Virus record (IMG/VR): IMGVR_UViG_3300010885_039334
Span: 1-22,104 of that record
Origin: a virus
Length of the DNA: 22,104 nucleotides
Direction: 5' to 3' (one strand)
Shown: in pieces, positions 14,599 through 22,104 of the stretch
Position numbering within the stretch: position 1 is the stretch's first letter
Layout: each line of letters begins with the position of its first letter
Notes under the pieces: generated by a model
Seen by the model: only the letters and a program-made list of their open reading frames with translations
Told to the model about the DNA's origin: nothing
Database searches by the model: none
Program-made: the position numbers and the translations under genes

Positions 14599-15490
14599 AG
14601 TTCAAAGCCGCTGGCCACATCAAAATACAATTAAGATAGAATGGAATCTAGGCAAACGCTGTAATCTAGATTGCGCCTATTGTCCAGAATATATCCACGA
14701 TAATCACAGTGCGCACACAGACATAGAAGTACTTAAACGCACAGTGGCGTGTTTAAACGCATTAGGTAAGCCTGTGCGTCTAAGTCTAACAGGAGGTGAG
14801 CCTAGTGTACATCCCCAGATAGAAGAACTATTAGAAGCTATAAATGCTGCTGATAATATAGTTTGGTTAAGCATGACTACAAATGCTACACGGACAGGAA
14901 AATGGTATGTAGATCAATCAAGATATATTGATCAATATGTTTTTAGTTTACACTATGAGAAGAATAGTAAAACATCATTTGAACACATTATAGCATTTCA
15001 TTCTGCTAAAACTGATACGAAAATATTAGTCCATATTATGGCACATCACAAATATATGGATGAAGTAAAAGATGGAGTGTTTTCTTGTAAGGCATTAGAA
15101 ATTCCTTATGTTATTCGAAGAATACGTTGGACAGAAGGTAATCATGATTTATTCGATGATATGAGATACAATCATCATGATCTTCAATGGATTAAAAGAT
15201 CTACTAAAACAGCAGAACCAAATTGTATAATTGATGATAATGAACTATTACATGCTAACGATATAATCAAATCTCACATGAATCAGTTTAACGGATGGTC
15301 TTGTAATGCTGGTATAGAAAGTCTAATGATTAATTGGGATGGAGAAGTACATAGAGCAACTTGTAGAGTTGGAGGAAGTTTAGGAAATATATATGATAAT
15401 AATTTTATAGTTCCTGAAGATCCTATTACGTGTACTAGGAACTGGTGTACCTGTGAGTCAGATATCCCTTTAAGTAAAATTAATATATAA
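14591..15490 (+). CDS. SPASM-type radical SAM protein, mosaic base composition
   Basis: The 299 residues start directly with the radical SAM core: C24-x3-C28-x2-C31 (KRCNLDCAYC), GGEP at 68-71 and MTTNAT. A C-terminal auxiliary-cluster region begins at GWSCNAG (C238), followed by C258 (ATCRVGG), C281, C286 and C288 (CTRNWCTC), so it should carry one or two extra Fe-S clusters as in SPASM enzymes. It shares this end (GWxC...) with the products of 15480-16505 and 19489-20487. The first ~210 bp after the start are clearly richer in G+C than the rest (see findings). The ATG overlaps the twitch radical SAM stop by 8 bp, and the 3' end overlaps the opposite gene by 11 bp. SPASM enzymes often modify peptides, but some act on small molecules; substrate unknown. 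Confidence 0.85.
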   Translation: MYKVQSRWPHQNTIKIEWNLGKRCNLDCAYCPEYIHDNHSAHTDIEVLKRTVACLNALGKPVRLSLTGGEPSVHPQIEELLEAINAADNIVWLSMTTNATRTGKWYVDQSRYIDQYVFSLHYEKNSKTSFEHIIAFHSAKTDTKILVHIMAHHKYMDEVKDGVFSCKALEIPYVIRRIRWTEGNHDLFDDMRYNHHDLQWIKRSTKTAEPNCIIDDNELLHANDIIKSHMNQFNGWSCNAGIESLMINWDGEVHRATCRVGGSLGNIYDNNFIVPEDPITCTRNWCTCESDIPLSKINI

Positions 15491-16505
15491 TCTTTTCTTT
15501 ATTCTCATGTGTCTCTGGCATACAAAAACATGATGTATTAGGACAAATAACTTGTTTTAATTCAGGTTTAAAATTTTCTTTAAAATTTTCATCTAAGATA
15601 CTGAAATAGTAATCTAATCCATACAATTTAGCATCACATGACCCTGTTAACTTTCCTTTCCAATTAATGTATATTCTATCTAGTCCTATCGAACAGTTCC
15701 ATCCTTTAAAATTATTACATTCATTATTAATATAGGTTCCAGGTCTAGCATATATTTTTTTTCCGTTACTAAGGATTGCGGTACTTTCCCATAAACGTAA
15801 ATCTTTAATAAGACTTCTATTTTTCCAAAACCAAGAAACATTAGGAATTCGTTTTAAATCCTTTTCTAAAAAAGACATTTGTTCATCAGTATATAACGGA
15901 ACAGTAATTTCGGTATCATTAACAATATGTTTTTGCTGTTCTATTACTTTAGCTAACATTATAAACCAAGGATACTTACTATTGGTTTTCATATAATTAA
16001 TATCTTCTATACCTTTATCCCAGTATAACGGATCCATAAGAATTTTAACTGTTGTTTTAACATTTTTTTCATATAATATATCGGCTACATTTGTTATATG
16101 TTCTACATTACCTTGATCTATATGATGTGTTAAATGAGCATTGTCAATATCGTGACCGTATTTCTCCCACCACCTTAATGTCCTAGATCCGTTCGATACT
16201 AACGTAAAATATACATCGTGATCTTTTTTAATTTCTTCAATAACATACCCTAGTTCTTTTATTAAAGTTGGTTCTCCACCAGCCATAAAAAAAGAAAATC
16301 TTGTTTTTCCTAAATTAGTTTTATAATAATCCATAAGGCATTTTAAATTATCTATAATTTTATTAGAATCTTTAGGGTACTTATGAGTACCATCATTACT
16401 TCCTGGATAACAATATCGACATTTAAAATTACAATAGTTTGAAGGATCCCATTGTATGTCCAATAATTCTTTAGGTCTACGAGAAACTATTTTAATTGGA
16501 ATCAT
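15480..16505 (-). CDS. SPASM-type radical SAM protein
   Basis: The 341-residue protein has C25-x3-C29-x2-C32 (NYCNFKCRYC), AGGEPT with GGEP at 76-79, and LVSNGSR. The auxiliary region starts at GWNCSIG with C271, then C290 (GSCDAK), C321, C326 and C328 (CPNTSCFC). The C-terminal cysteine pattern is nearly the same as in the product of 14591-15490, which lies on the other strand and overlaps it tail to tail by 11 bp. The two are therefore related copies arranged back to back. Its ATG overlaps the upstream twitch radical SAM stop by ATGA. It is the last gene of run F. Fe-S chemistry is confident; the reaction is not. Confidence 0.85.
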   Translation of the reverse strand: MIPIKIVSRRPKELLDIQWDPSNYCNFKCRYCYPGSNDGTHKYPKDSNKIIDNLKCLMDYYKTNLGKTRFSFFMAGGEPTLIKELGYVIEEIKKDHDVYFTLVSNGSRTLRWWEKYGHDIDNAHLTHHIDQGNVEHITNVADILYEKNVKTTVKILMDPLYWDKGIEDINYMKTNSKYPWFIMLAKVIEQQKHIVNDTEITVPLYTDEQMSFLEKDLKRIPNVSWFWKNRSLIKDLRLWESTAILSNGKKIYARPGTYINNECNNFKGWNCSIGLDRIYINWKGKLTGSCDAKLYGLDYYFSILDENFKENFKPELKQVICPNTSCFCMPETHENKEKIIY

Positions 16506-17911
16506 AATAAATGCCTTAATTCTGGAAATATTTTTGAAGAATCTAAATTCCTAATATTATCTAATTTATTGATATATTCTTTAAATCCTGGTAATAGATA
16601 ACTGTTATCATTTGAATCCATATGTTTTAAAACTGCTTCCCATCGTTTCCATCCGTAAGGATTTATTTTCCAAAAATCATCATCTTGTCTATAATTATTC
16701 CAAAGCCAATCTTTAAACTCTCTAAATATTTCATGTACTTCTATCTTGTCTTCTTTTGCTAATATTTGTATACTTAAAAATGTCGGAATGTAAAGAAGAT
16801 GCATATTAATTAACCCACCTCCCATTTGTACATTATATGACGATTCTCCTAGATTTATTTTTTTAAATTTTGAGTTAACTTTCCATTTAATAAAATCAGG
16901 TAAATGTTTAATATTAAGTATCTGTATAGCAGTAGCAATGCTAACTTGAATATTATCAGGTGTGTTATCTAACATTTTTAAATTTTTCTCAACTATATCC
17001 CATTTAGTTGGATATCGAATATACTCATCTCTCTCATAACAAGCGTCCATGCTAACAGCAAATTTTACTTTCTTAAATTTACTCCATAGCCTTATAAGAT
17101 CATTATCTACCAATAGCCCATTTGAATTATATCTTAATAATATCTGATCTTGATATCCTTGTCTAATTATCTCTTCAATAAATGTTTTATGTTCATTGAT
17201 CATTAACGGTTCGCCGCCAGCAAAGTAGACTTGTTTTAAATTAGGAACTTGTTTATTCATTTCTTTCCAAAATGTATACTTTTCATGCCATTTATTATTA
17301 AAACTTTTTCTATCCCATCTCATCTGATCAGACACATCTTTATTTTCTAATAACGGCATTAATTTCTTATGATCACTAACCCATTGGCTCGAATCGTGAG
17401 GGGAACACATGACACATTTAATATTACAGGTATGCCCTAATCTTAAATCTAGATAAACTAATTTTTCCGGTATAGTTCCGTCGATATTTGTTTTCTCTAT
17501 AAGATTAGGAATATCAATTCCGTCTTTATGCCATGTCATAGTTTCCCAAATTCGTTTACTAACTACTCCGTTTTTTTCTTCTTCAAAACATTTTGTACAA
17601 CTAACAGGTATTTGATTATTAATCATAGTTTTTCTTACAGATTTCATATAAGAATTATTCCATGCTTGCATCGGAGTTTCTCGACCAAAATTAGCAGGAG
17701 TACCGTCTTCCATTTTAACCAACCCTACTTCATGATTTTTTCCTGCGCCGCTAGCATTAGCACTACAGCAAAGTCTCATATCACCATTTGGTCTTGTAGC
17801 AAAATGAATCCAGGGCAAAACACAGTAAGTTGAAGATGACGAAACTTCTTCTATCTCTCTTTGATATTTCCCAATCTCTGTATTTTTATTATTATACCAT
17901 TCTCGATCCAT
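16502..17911 (-). CDS. Radical SAM protein with N-terminal twitch domain (longest copy)
   Basis: At 469 residues this is the largest of the four twitch enzymes. A polar N-terminal tail of ~28 residues precedes the twitch cysteines C30 (TYCVLPW), C48-C49 (RLCCSA), C105 and C108 (SCTKC). The core motif is C162-x3-C166-x2-C169 (HTCNIKCVMC), GGEP is at 232-235 (YFAGGEPL), followed by NSNG and AVSMDA. The ~60-residue insertion between core motifs, rich in Trp and Lys, is shared in position with the product of 13333-14598. The C-terminus INKLDNIRN is the family signature. AGGA lies upstream of the ATG. An 8-bp gap separates it from the preceding SPASM gene and an ATGA overlap joins it to the next, so the three radical enzymes should be made together. 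Confidence 0.86.
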   Translation of the reverse strand: MDREWYNNKNTEIGKYQREIEEVSSSSTYCVLPWIHFATRPNGDMRLCCSANASGAGKNHEVGLVKMEDGTPANFGRETPMQAWNNSYMKSVRKTMINNQIPVSCTKCFEEEKNGVVSKRIWETMTWHKDGIDIPNLIEKTNIDGTIPEKLVYLDLRLGHTCNIKCVMCSPHDSSQWVSDHKKLMPLLENKDVSDQMRWDRKSFNNKWHEKYTFWKEMNKQVPNLKQVYFAGGEPLMINEHKTFIEEIIRQGYQDQILLRYNSNGLLVDNDLIRLWSKFKKVKFAVSMDACYERDEYIRYPTKWDIVEKNLKMLDNTPDNIQVSIATAIQILNIKHLPDFIKWKVNSKFKKINLGESSYNVQMGGGLINMHLLYIPTFLSIQILAKEDKIEVHEIFREFKDWLWNNYRQDDDFWKINPYGWKRWEAVLKHMDSNDNSYLLPGFKEYINKLDNIRNLDSSKIFPELRHLL

Positions 17912-17919
17912 GTGATGTC

Positions 17920-18900
17920 CTAAAATTGTAAATTAAACTTATCTATTTTACCGCATTGCTTACTGCATTCTAATAATGGTTTAGATTGCCATGTATCTGA
18001 TACTTTATCAAATATTTTATTTTTAAAAATATCCAATAAATTATGAGTTTTTAATGATAAAAAATTAATATCTCTATCTGTTATATCTATCTTAGATTTA
18101 TGCATCGGATACATGGAATGTGTATCTAACCAACAACAGGGAATAACATATCCTTGTGAATTAACATATATACTTTTATCTTTTAATACTTTACAATTTA
18201 TTTCTCTATTTAAAGAAATATCGTAATTATCTAATGTTTTTTTAAGATAATCACTTTTATCCGAAGGATATATATTATGACTTGTTTTTCCTTCTTTAGT
18301 TAATACAGTTAAAACATTTTCTCTAAATCTAGAAGTATGTTTAGCATTAAAATTTTTAAATCCTAATTTTTCAGATAATAATTTACACTCTTCAATTTGA
18401 TGTTTATTATGATCAAAAACTAACATATCCCATATTGCATTGCCGCCTGCATTAATAAAAGCAGAAGCATTTTCAATTATTTTTTTCCAATCTGTGCCAA
18501 CTCTATAAAGACTATGTGTATCTAATAGTCCATCAATACCAAAACGAACATCAATATCTAATTTTGCTAGATCTATCCACCAATCTTCATTACGAGCACT
18601 ACCATTAGTATTCATTCCAAGTTTAATATTATTGTTAGATTGACGAATATATTGAAAAATTTCTAAAGTATCTTTAGCAATAATTGGGTCTCCGGTATTA
18701 CCGCACATATAGATCCTATCTAGATCCTTTAATATTTCAACACTAAACCATTTTTTAAATTTTTCTAAAGTAATTTCATCAAGAACTATCCAGGGATTAT
18801 CAACCCCTCCTTGTATATTTCTAGAACACATTGGACAACTTGCTTGGCAACGGCTAGTTACTTCTAAATGGACTGTTTTAATATATTCTAAATTATACAT
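17920..18900 (-). CDS. Radical SAM/SPASM protein with CGNTGDP motif
   Basis: ATG 18900 is preferred over the in-frame TTG at 18915, since it gives the recurrent 8-bp overlap (ATGTATAA) with the methyltransferase gene and leaves the family start intact; the product is 326 residues. The core has C18-x3-C22-x2-C25 (SRCQASCPMC). In place of GGEP it has MCGNTGDPII, a known variant in SPASM-type enzymes. Then MNTNGSARN and IDGL follow. The SPASM end has C236 (INCKVL), C255-C256 (IPCCWLDT), C312 and C316 (ECSKQCG). It belongs to a different branch from the other radical enzymes here. It ends with TAG, eight bases before the longest twitch gene. Confidence 0.86.
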   Translation of the reverse strand: MYNLEYIKTVHLEVTSRCQASCPMCSRNIQGGVDNPWIVLDEITLEKFKKWFSVEILKDLDRIYMCGNTGDPIIAKDTLEIFQYIRQSNNNIKLGMNTNGSARNEDWWIDLAKLDIDVRFGIDGLLDTHSLYRVGTDWKKIIENASAFINAGGNAIWDMLVFDHNKHQIEECKLLSEKLGFKNFNAKHTSRFRENVLTVLTKEGKTSHNIYPSDKSDYLKKTLDNYDISLNREINCKVLKDKSIYVNSQGYVIPCCWLDTHSMYPMHKSKIDITDRDINFLSLKTHNLLDIFKNKIFDKVSDTWQSKPLLECSKQCGKIDKFNLQF

Positions 18901-19504
18901 TGTTTTTAAATCCAATTAACATAAATCTATTGTATTTGGGTAATTCTAATATTGATTTAGAAAGAACTTTTATTTTACTTTGAATTTCAAACTCTTCTAT
19001 GTTATTAACACATCGTATATGCTCATCTAATTCAAAATAATCATTACTTTGTAATACAATAAGAGATTCTTTTGGAATGTTTTCTAACCATCTATTATAT
19101 GTATCCTGTGTAACATGCTCACAACTTGTATTAATTACTATGTCTGGAAAAAAATCATATTGATATTTGTCCATGCTACAAGTAATTGCATTAAATTTTC
19201 CGGACATATCTTCAATCTTATTCATTGTTCTTGATATTTCTTTACATACTGGATCAATATCAATAGATACAATTTTATTTGTTTGTATAGTAGATTGAAA
19301 TATTAAACTTGCTAATACACCATTCCACCCGCCATGTATTACTATATTATTGTCTATAGAAGTAACATGCCCCATTAATTCGTTAATTAACCAGAGTTTA
19401 CTTTTAATTTGACCTTTCCAGAAACTTTCTAGTGTACGAGTATTGTCGTTGCTATTACGTATAGCATCCATCCAAAATAAAATATGATCTATATCAATTT
19501 GCAT
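18893..19504 (-). CDS. Class I SAM-dependent methyltransferase
   Basis: The 203 residues form a short Rossmann methyltransferase. Motif I is IVIHGGWNGVLAS (G58, G59, G62), the acidic end of strand 2 is VSIDIDP (D82/D84, binding SAM ribose), and DIVINTSCEHV (121-131) fills the motif IV place. No target-recognition domain is present. The acceptor is unknown; the NTSCEH motif does not match DNA-methylase DPPY/NPPY signatures, so DNA methylation is unlikely. It overlaps the upstream SPASM radical SAM gene by 16 bp and the downstream one by 8 bp, and so sits translationally locked between two radical enzymes. It probably caps a hydroxyl, amine or carboxylate made in the same pathway; inference. 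Confidence 0.78.
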   Translation of the reverse strand: MQIDIDHILFWMDAIRNSNDNTRTLESFWKGQIKSKLWLINELMGHVTSIDNNIVIHGGWNGVLASLIFQSTIQTNKIVSIDIDPVCKEISRTMNKIEDMSGKFNAITCSMDKYQYDFFPDIVINTSCEHVTQDTYNRWLENIPKESLIVLQSNDYFELDEHIRCVNNIEEFEIQSKIKVLSKSILELPKYNRFMLIGFKNNV

Positions 19505-20487
19505 TTAGGTATCTTACTATCAGCCGAACTTATACAACTATTAGTTATACAAATTCTAGATCGATCAAATAAAGTAAATCCGGTTTCTAATGTTCCTAAT
19601 AAGTCATCATGACAACTATAAGATCTCTTAACTTCATTTCCTCGTATTATTAAACTCTGATATCCACTGTTGCATTTCCATCCTTTAAATTTATTAAATC
19701 CATAAGAATTAAATCTCTCTGCTTGATCAAAATCATATGTGTTTCCATTAGAATCTTTTAATTCAATTTGATAAATTGCGTTTTGTTTAATATGCTGCGG
19801 AAACCCTGTCTGCATAATGTCTATCATTTCTTTTGTATATCCATTAACTATTTCAGTAGCTGTATCATTACTTTGAGGTTTTAATGTTACAGGTATACCT
19901 AGATTATGAAATCGTTTACAACGATTATAATATTCATAAAATCTATTAGGAACCATTACTTGATTAATAGTTACAAATATTTGATTTTCTATTAGAAATA
20001 AAAGTTTTTCACTAAATTCTGTTTCGTTAGCAAACTCTGCATGAAAACTTGCCGTAACACTTGCTCTATCTAAAAGTGATAATTTACCAACTAATCTTTT
20101 CCACCATTTTAATCCCGGACTACAATTACTAGTCATATGAAAACTTTGATATTTAGGTTCAATATCACTAGAATAATGATCTATTAGATTTAAAAAATCT
20201 TTATAAGCAGTTGGTTCTCCGCCGCTAAAACTAAAATGAAAATCTGTAAATCCATTTTGCCTAGCCTGTCTTTTTATTTCATCAATAGTTTTTTTATAAA
20301 GATCAATATCATAATGATCAACCTTATCACTACGAGCATAGGGCCAACAATATGAACAATTATAATTACAAAATCTTCCTAATATCCAACTAACAGAAAA
20401 TAAAGGATTGTCTAACATAGTTTTTTGACCAAAACTAGTTATATCATCCCAAGGTATATTTTGGAAATTAGAGTTTGTTAAATTCAT
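19489..20487 (-). CDS. SPASM-type radical SAM protein
   Basis: At 332 residues it carries C40-x3-C44-x2-C47 (RFCNYNCSYC), SGGEPT with GGEP at 89-92, and MTSNCS, where Cys replaces the usual Gly of STNG. The auxiliary part begins GWKCNSG (C272), then C292 (SYSCHDD), C313 and C318 (CITNSC) and C329. The CxC seen at the end of the related products of 14591-16505 is absent, so the last cluster may have a different ligand set. The upstream ~30 residues are a short extension. The gene overlaps the repeat/glycosyltransferase-like gene by 20 bp and the methyltransferase gene by 16 bp, the longest same-strand overlaps in run F. It is likely the first radical step after the glycosyltransferase-like protein, if gene order reflects pathway order. 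Confidence 0.84.
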   Translation of the reverse strand: MNLTNSNFQNIPWDDITSFGQKTMLDNPLFSVSWILGRFCNYNCSYCWPYARSDKVDHYDIDLYKKTIDEIKRQARQNGFTDFHFSFSGGEPTAYKDFLNLIDHYSSDIEPKYQSFHMTSNCSPGLKWWKRLVGKLSLLDRASVTASFHAEFANETEFSEKLLFLIENQIFVTINQVMVPNRFYEYYNRCKRFHNLGIPVTLKPQSNDTATEIVNGYTKEMIDIMQTGFPQHIKQNAIYQIELKDSNGNTYDFDQAERFNSYGFNKFKGWKCNSGYQSLIIRGNEVKRSYSCHDDLLGTLETGFTLFDRSRICITNSCISSADSKIPKCKLI

Positions 20488-22104
20488 TATTCAACCAATC
20501 CCAATCATTAATCTTAGCTAACATTGATTTATTATCATAGTTTGTTAATCCAAATGTTTTGCCCATTAAAGCACCCTTAATAGAATATTCACCATAAGGT
20601 TTATCAGCCCCAATTCTACACCAAACACCTAATCTCTTTTCTGTTTCATCATCAATTTGACTGTCAATTACTTTACTTGACATTTTAACACATTCTCTAA
20701 AGGCACTCTTCCATGTATTAAAAGGATCAGTATTGAATACAGTTAAATTACTAATACCATCCATAGGATTAAATTTCTTACTAATAGACGTAGACATATC
20801 AACTGTTGAGGTATCTAGTTCTAAAGTGAGTTTCTTTGGAAATAGTTTAACACCGCCATATCCATATACTAAGTCATTAACTGGATTTTTACTCTTCCAC
20901 ACAAATACAGAATCTTTATCCCAGGGATTAACTACGTAATCTAAATTAAAATCCTCTACTATTTGTGAATCACCATCAACTACCCAAAACATTGAAGTAG
21001 TAGATATTCTAGCTGCTTGTATATGAGCGTTGTGAATACCTTCAATACCGTGTACTCTTTTAGCTTGTGGGAATCTACTTTTTAGATTTATCCAGTTATC
21101 TTCTGCATTTGGTTCTTTATAAGATATAAAAATTATATCATAAGTTTCTTCAAATAAATGTTCGTCCATTTCTTTCTTATTGATAAAAAATAAATTATCA
21201 GCTTCTTTTTTAGCAATAGGATATGTTTTTGGAATAAGATTTAATCTAGAATGAATAGTATTTGAAGCATTCCATTGATGTACATATTCCTTGTCATAAT
21301 CAGGTACAATATATGTTAAATCTTGTAGCAATTTAGAATCACTATTTAATACCCAGAACATAGATGTAGTTGATTGGAATGAAGTGATACGATCATATAT
21401 AATATCATCAGTATTTAATTCCAATATATCATATCCAACTTTAGAGAGCTTATCATTTATTTCTTTCTTGTTAATAAAGAATAAAGTTTTAGATTCTCTC
21501 TTTGAGATAGGATATTTTTTTGGTATTAAGAATAGATTTGGTGTTTCGTGATTAATTGGTTTCCATTGATGTACGTATTCTTTATCATAATCAGGTACTA
21601 CATAATTCAATTCAGTTAACAACTTACACTCAGGTGCTAATACCCAGAACATAGAGGTTGTTGATTGGAATGAAGTGATGCGATCATACACATCGTCATC
21701 GAATGACAATTGTATTTTATCATAAACAACTTTAGATATTTGTTCGTCCATTTCTTTCTTATTAATGAAGAACAAACTCTTTGCTTCTCTATTAGTAATT
21801 GGATAATGTTTTGGTATTAAAAATAGATTTGGTGTTTCATGATTAATTGGTTTCCACTGGTGTACATAATCCTTATCATACTCCGGTACTAGATATATTA
21901 GATCAGTTAATAATTTACACTCAGGTGCTAATACCCAGAACATAGAGGTTGTTGATTGGAATAACATGATACATTCATATACATTATCATCAATTTTAAG
22001 TTGTAAGATATCATATCCAATTTTAGAAATCTTATCATCCATTTCTTTCTTACTGATAAAAAATAGATGATCTGCTTCTTTCTTTGTAACAGGATAATCT
22101 TTTG
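20468..22104 (-). CDS. Tandem-repeat protein ending in a glycosyltransferase-like domain (5' partial)
   Basis: The frame is open to the right window edge: the last 62 bases continue in frame with sequence like the end of another repeat, so the ATG at 22042 is internal and the protein is longer than seen. Counting from that ATG, residues 1-291 are three gapless 97-residue repeats. Residues 292-524 form a larger GT-A-like domain: YDIIFISYKEPNAEDNW, STTSMFWVVDGDS with a DxD-type D356-G-D358, VYGYGGVKLFPK, SNLTVFNTDPFNTW and SAFREC. The repeats look like shortened copies of this domain: they keep STTSMFWV but have APEC or NSDS in the DxD place, so they cannot bind sugar-nucleotide metal the same way. 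It leads run F as seen. Likely activity: glycosyl transfer by the last domain only, with the repeats serving as a scaffold; inference. Confidence 0.65.
   Translation of the reverse strand, partial: KDYPVTKKEADHLFFISKKEMDDKISKIGYDILQLKIDDNVYECIMLFQSTTSMFWVLAPECKLLTDLIYLVPEYDKDYVHQWKPINHETPNLFLIPKHYPITNREAKSLFFINKKEMDEQISKVVYDKIQLSFDDDVYDRITSFQSTTSMFWVLAPECKLLTELNYVVPDYDKEYVHQWKPINHETPNLFLIPKKYPISKRESKTLFFINKKEINDKLSKVGYDILELNTDDIIYDRITSFQSTTSMFWVLNSDSKLLQDLTYIVPDYDKEYVHQWNASNTIHSRLNLIPKTYPIAKKEADNLFFINKKEMDEHLFEETYDIIFISYKEPNAEDNWINLKSRFPQAKRVHGIEGIHNAHIQAARISTTSMFWVVDGDSQIVEDFNLDYVVNPWDKDSVFVWKSKNPVNDLVYGYGGVKLFPKKLTLELDTSTVDMSTSISKKFNPMDGISNLTVFNTDPFNTWKSAFRECVKMSSKVIDSQIDDETEKRLGVWCRIGADKPYGEYSIKGALMGKTFGLTNYDNKSMLAKINDWDWLNNEFNKL
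21170..22104 (-). repeat. Tandem 291-bp coding repeats (three full units plus a partial unit)
   Basis: Full units lie at 22042-21752, 21751-21461 and 21460-21170, with the end of another at 22104-22043. The period is exactly 291 bp (97 codons), confirmed at the DNA level: a stretch of about 48 bases beginning at 21624 is repeated without change 291 bases on at 21915. Unit 1 and unit 2 are the most alike; unit 3 has diverged in the middle (NSDS for APEC, NASNTIHS for KPINHETP). The next unit, from 21169, is the larger glycosyltransferase-like domain. The array probably grew by recent unequal exchange and continues past the window. Confidence 0.9.

Noticed and set aside
12633-16505. 7-deazaguanine (preQ0) pathway, with a radical SAM gene acting as QueE beside the QueC-like gene
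   Set aside because: The neighbouring radical SAM enzymes have twitch or SPASM auxiliary-cluster regions and are much longer than QueE, and no QueD or GTP cyclohydrolase gene is present.
18893-19504. DNA methyltransferase of a restriction or anti-restriction system
   Set aside because: Motif IV reads NTSCEH rather than D/N-PP-Y/F, and there is no target-recognition domain in 203 residues.
1-22104. tRNA genes, CRISPR arrays, insertion sequences, attachment sites
   Set aside because: Coding sequence covers nearly the whole window, the largest gap is 52 bp, and the only repeats seen are the coding 291-bp units. Nothing supports these features.

Overview
The window is AT-rich (roughly 27-32% GC by eye) and almost fully coding: 25 genes fill 22.1 kb and the largest gap between genes is 52 bp. 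There are no tRNA, rRNA, IS element, CRISPR, integrase, capsid, tail, replication or transporter genes. The compact layout, very short overlaps, and the mix of radical SAM proteins with an N-terminal twitch domain, small 2-oxoglutarate/Fe(II) oxygenases and odd glycosyltransferase-like proteins resemble accessory regions of large marine tailed phages (T4-like cyanophage or pelagiphage type). That is inference, because no hallmark gene is present; an island in an AT-rich marine bacterium is the alternative.

Layout, with six runs of alternating direction. (A, +, 1-1518): the tail of an Asp/Asn-hydroxylase-like oxygenase, then a two-part protein that is glycosyltransferase-like and methyltransferase-like. 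(B, -, 5135-1507): oxygenase, twitch radical SAM, oxygenase, twitch radical SAM. (C, +, 5162-6407): a degenerate kinase-like protein and a GNAT-like protein. (D, -, 12580-6381): Asp/Asn-hydroxylase-like oxygenase, a second kinase-like protein, two tandem paralogous oxygenases, a cold-shock-domain/prolyl-4-hydroxylase fusion, a long Elp3-like radical SAM enzyme and two small short-chain dehydrogenases. (E, +, 12633-15490): a QueC-like PP-loop ATPase, a twitch radical SAM and a SPASM-type radical SAM. (F, -, 22104-15480): a protein of 291-bp tandem repeats ending in a glycosyltransferase-like domain, then SPASM-type radical SAM, methyltransferase, SPASM radical SAM, twitch radical SAM and SPASM-type radical SAM.

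In total there are nine radical SAM enzymes (four with N-terminal twitch domains) and seven Fe(II)/2-oxoglutarate oxygenases, so 16 of 25 genes encode iron-dependent radical or oxidative chemistry. The other nine encode group-transfer, redox, ATP-activation or kinase-like folds. This looks like a dedicated modification pathway for a glycan, a peptide/protein or a small molecule. No substrate, precursor peptide or exporter is visible. Gene junctions are unusually uniform: seven same-strand pairs overlap by exactly 8 bp in the form (A/G)TG-NNT-AA, two by ATGA, and the three tail-to-tail pairs also overlap. This suggests translationally coupled cassettes. Functions are read from motifs only; no database search was possible.
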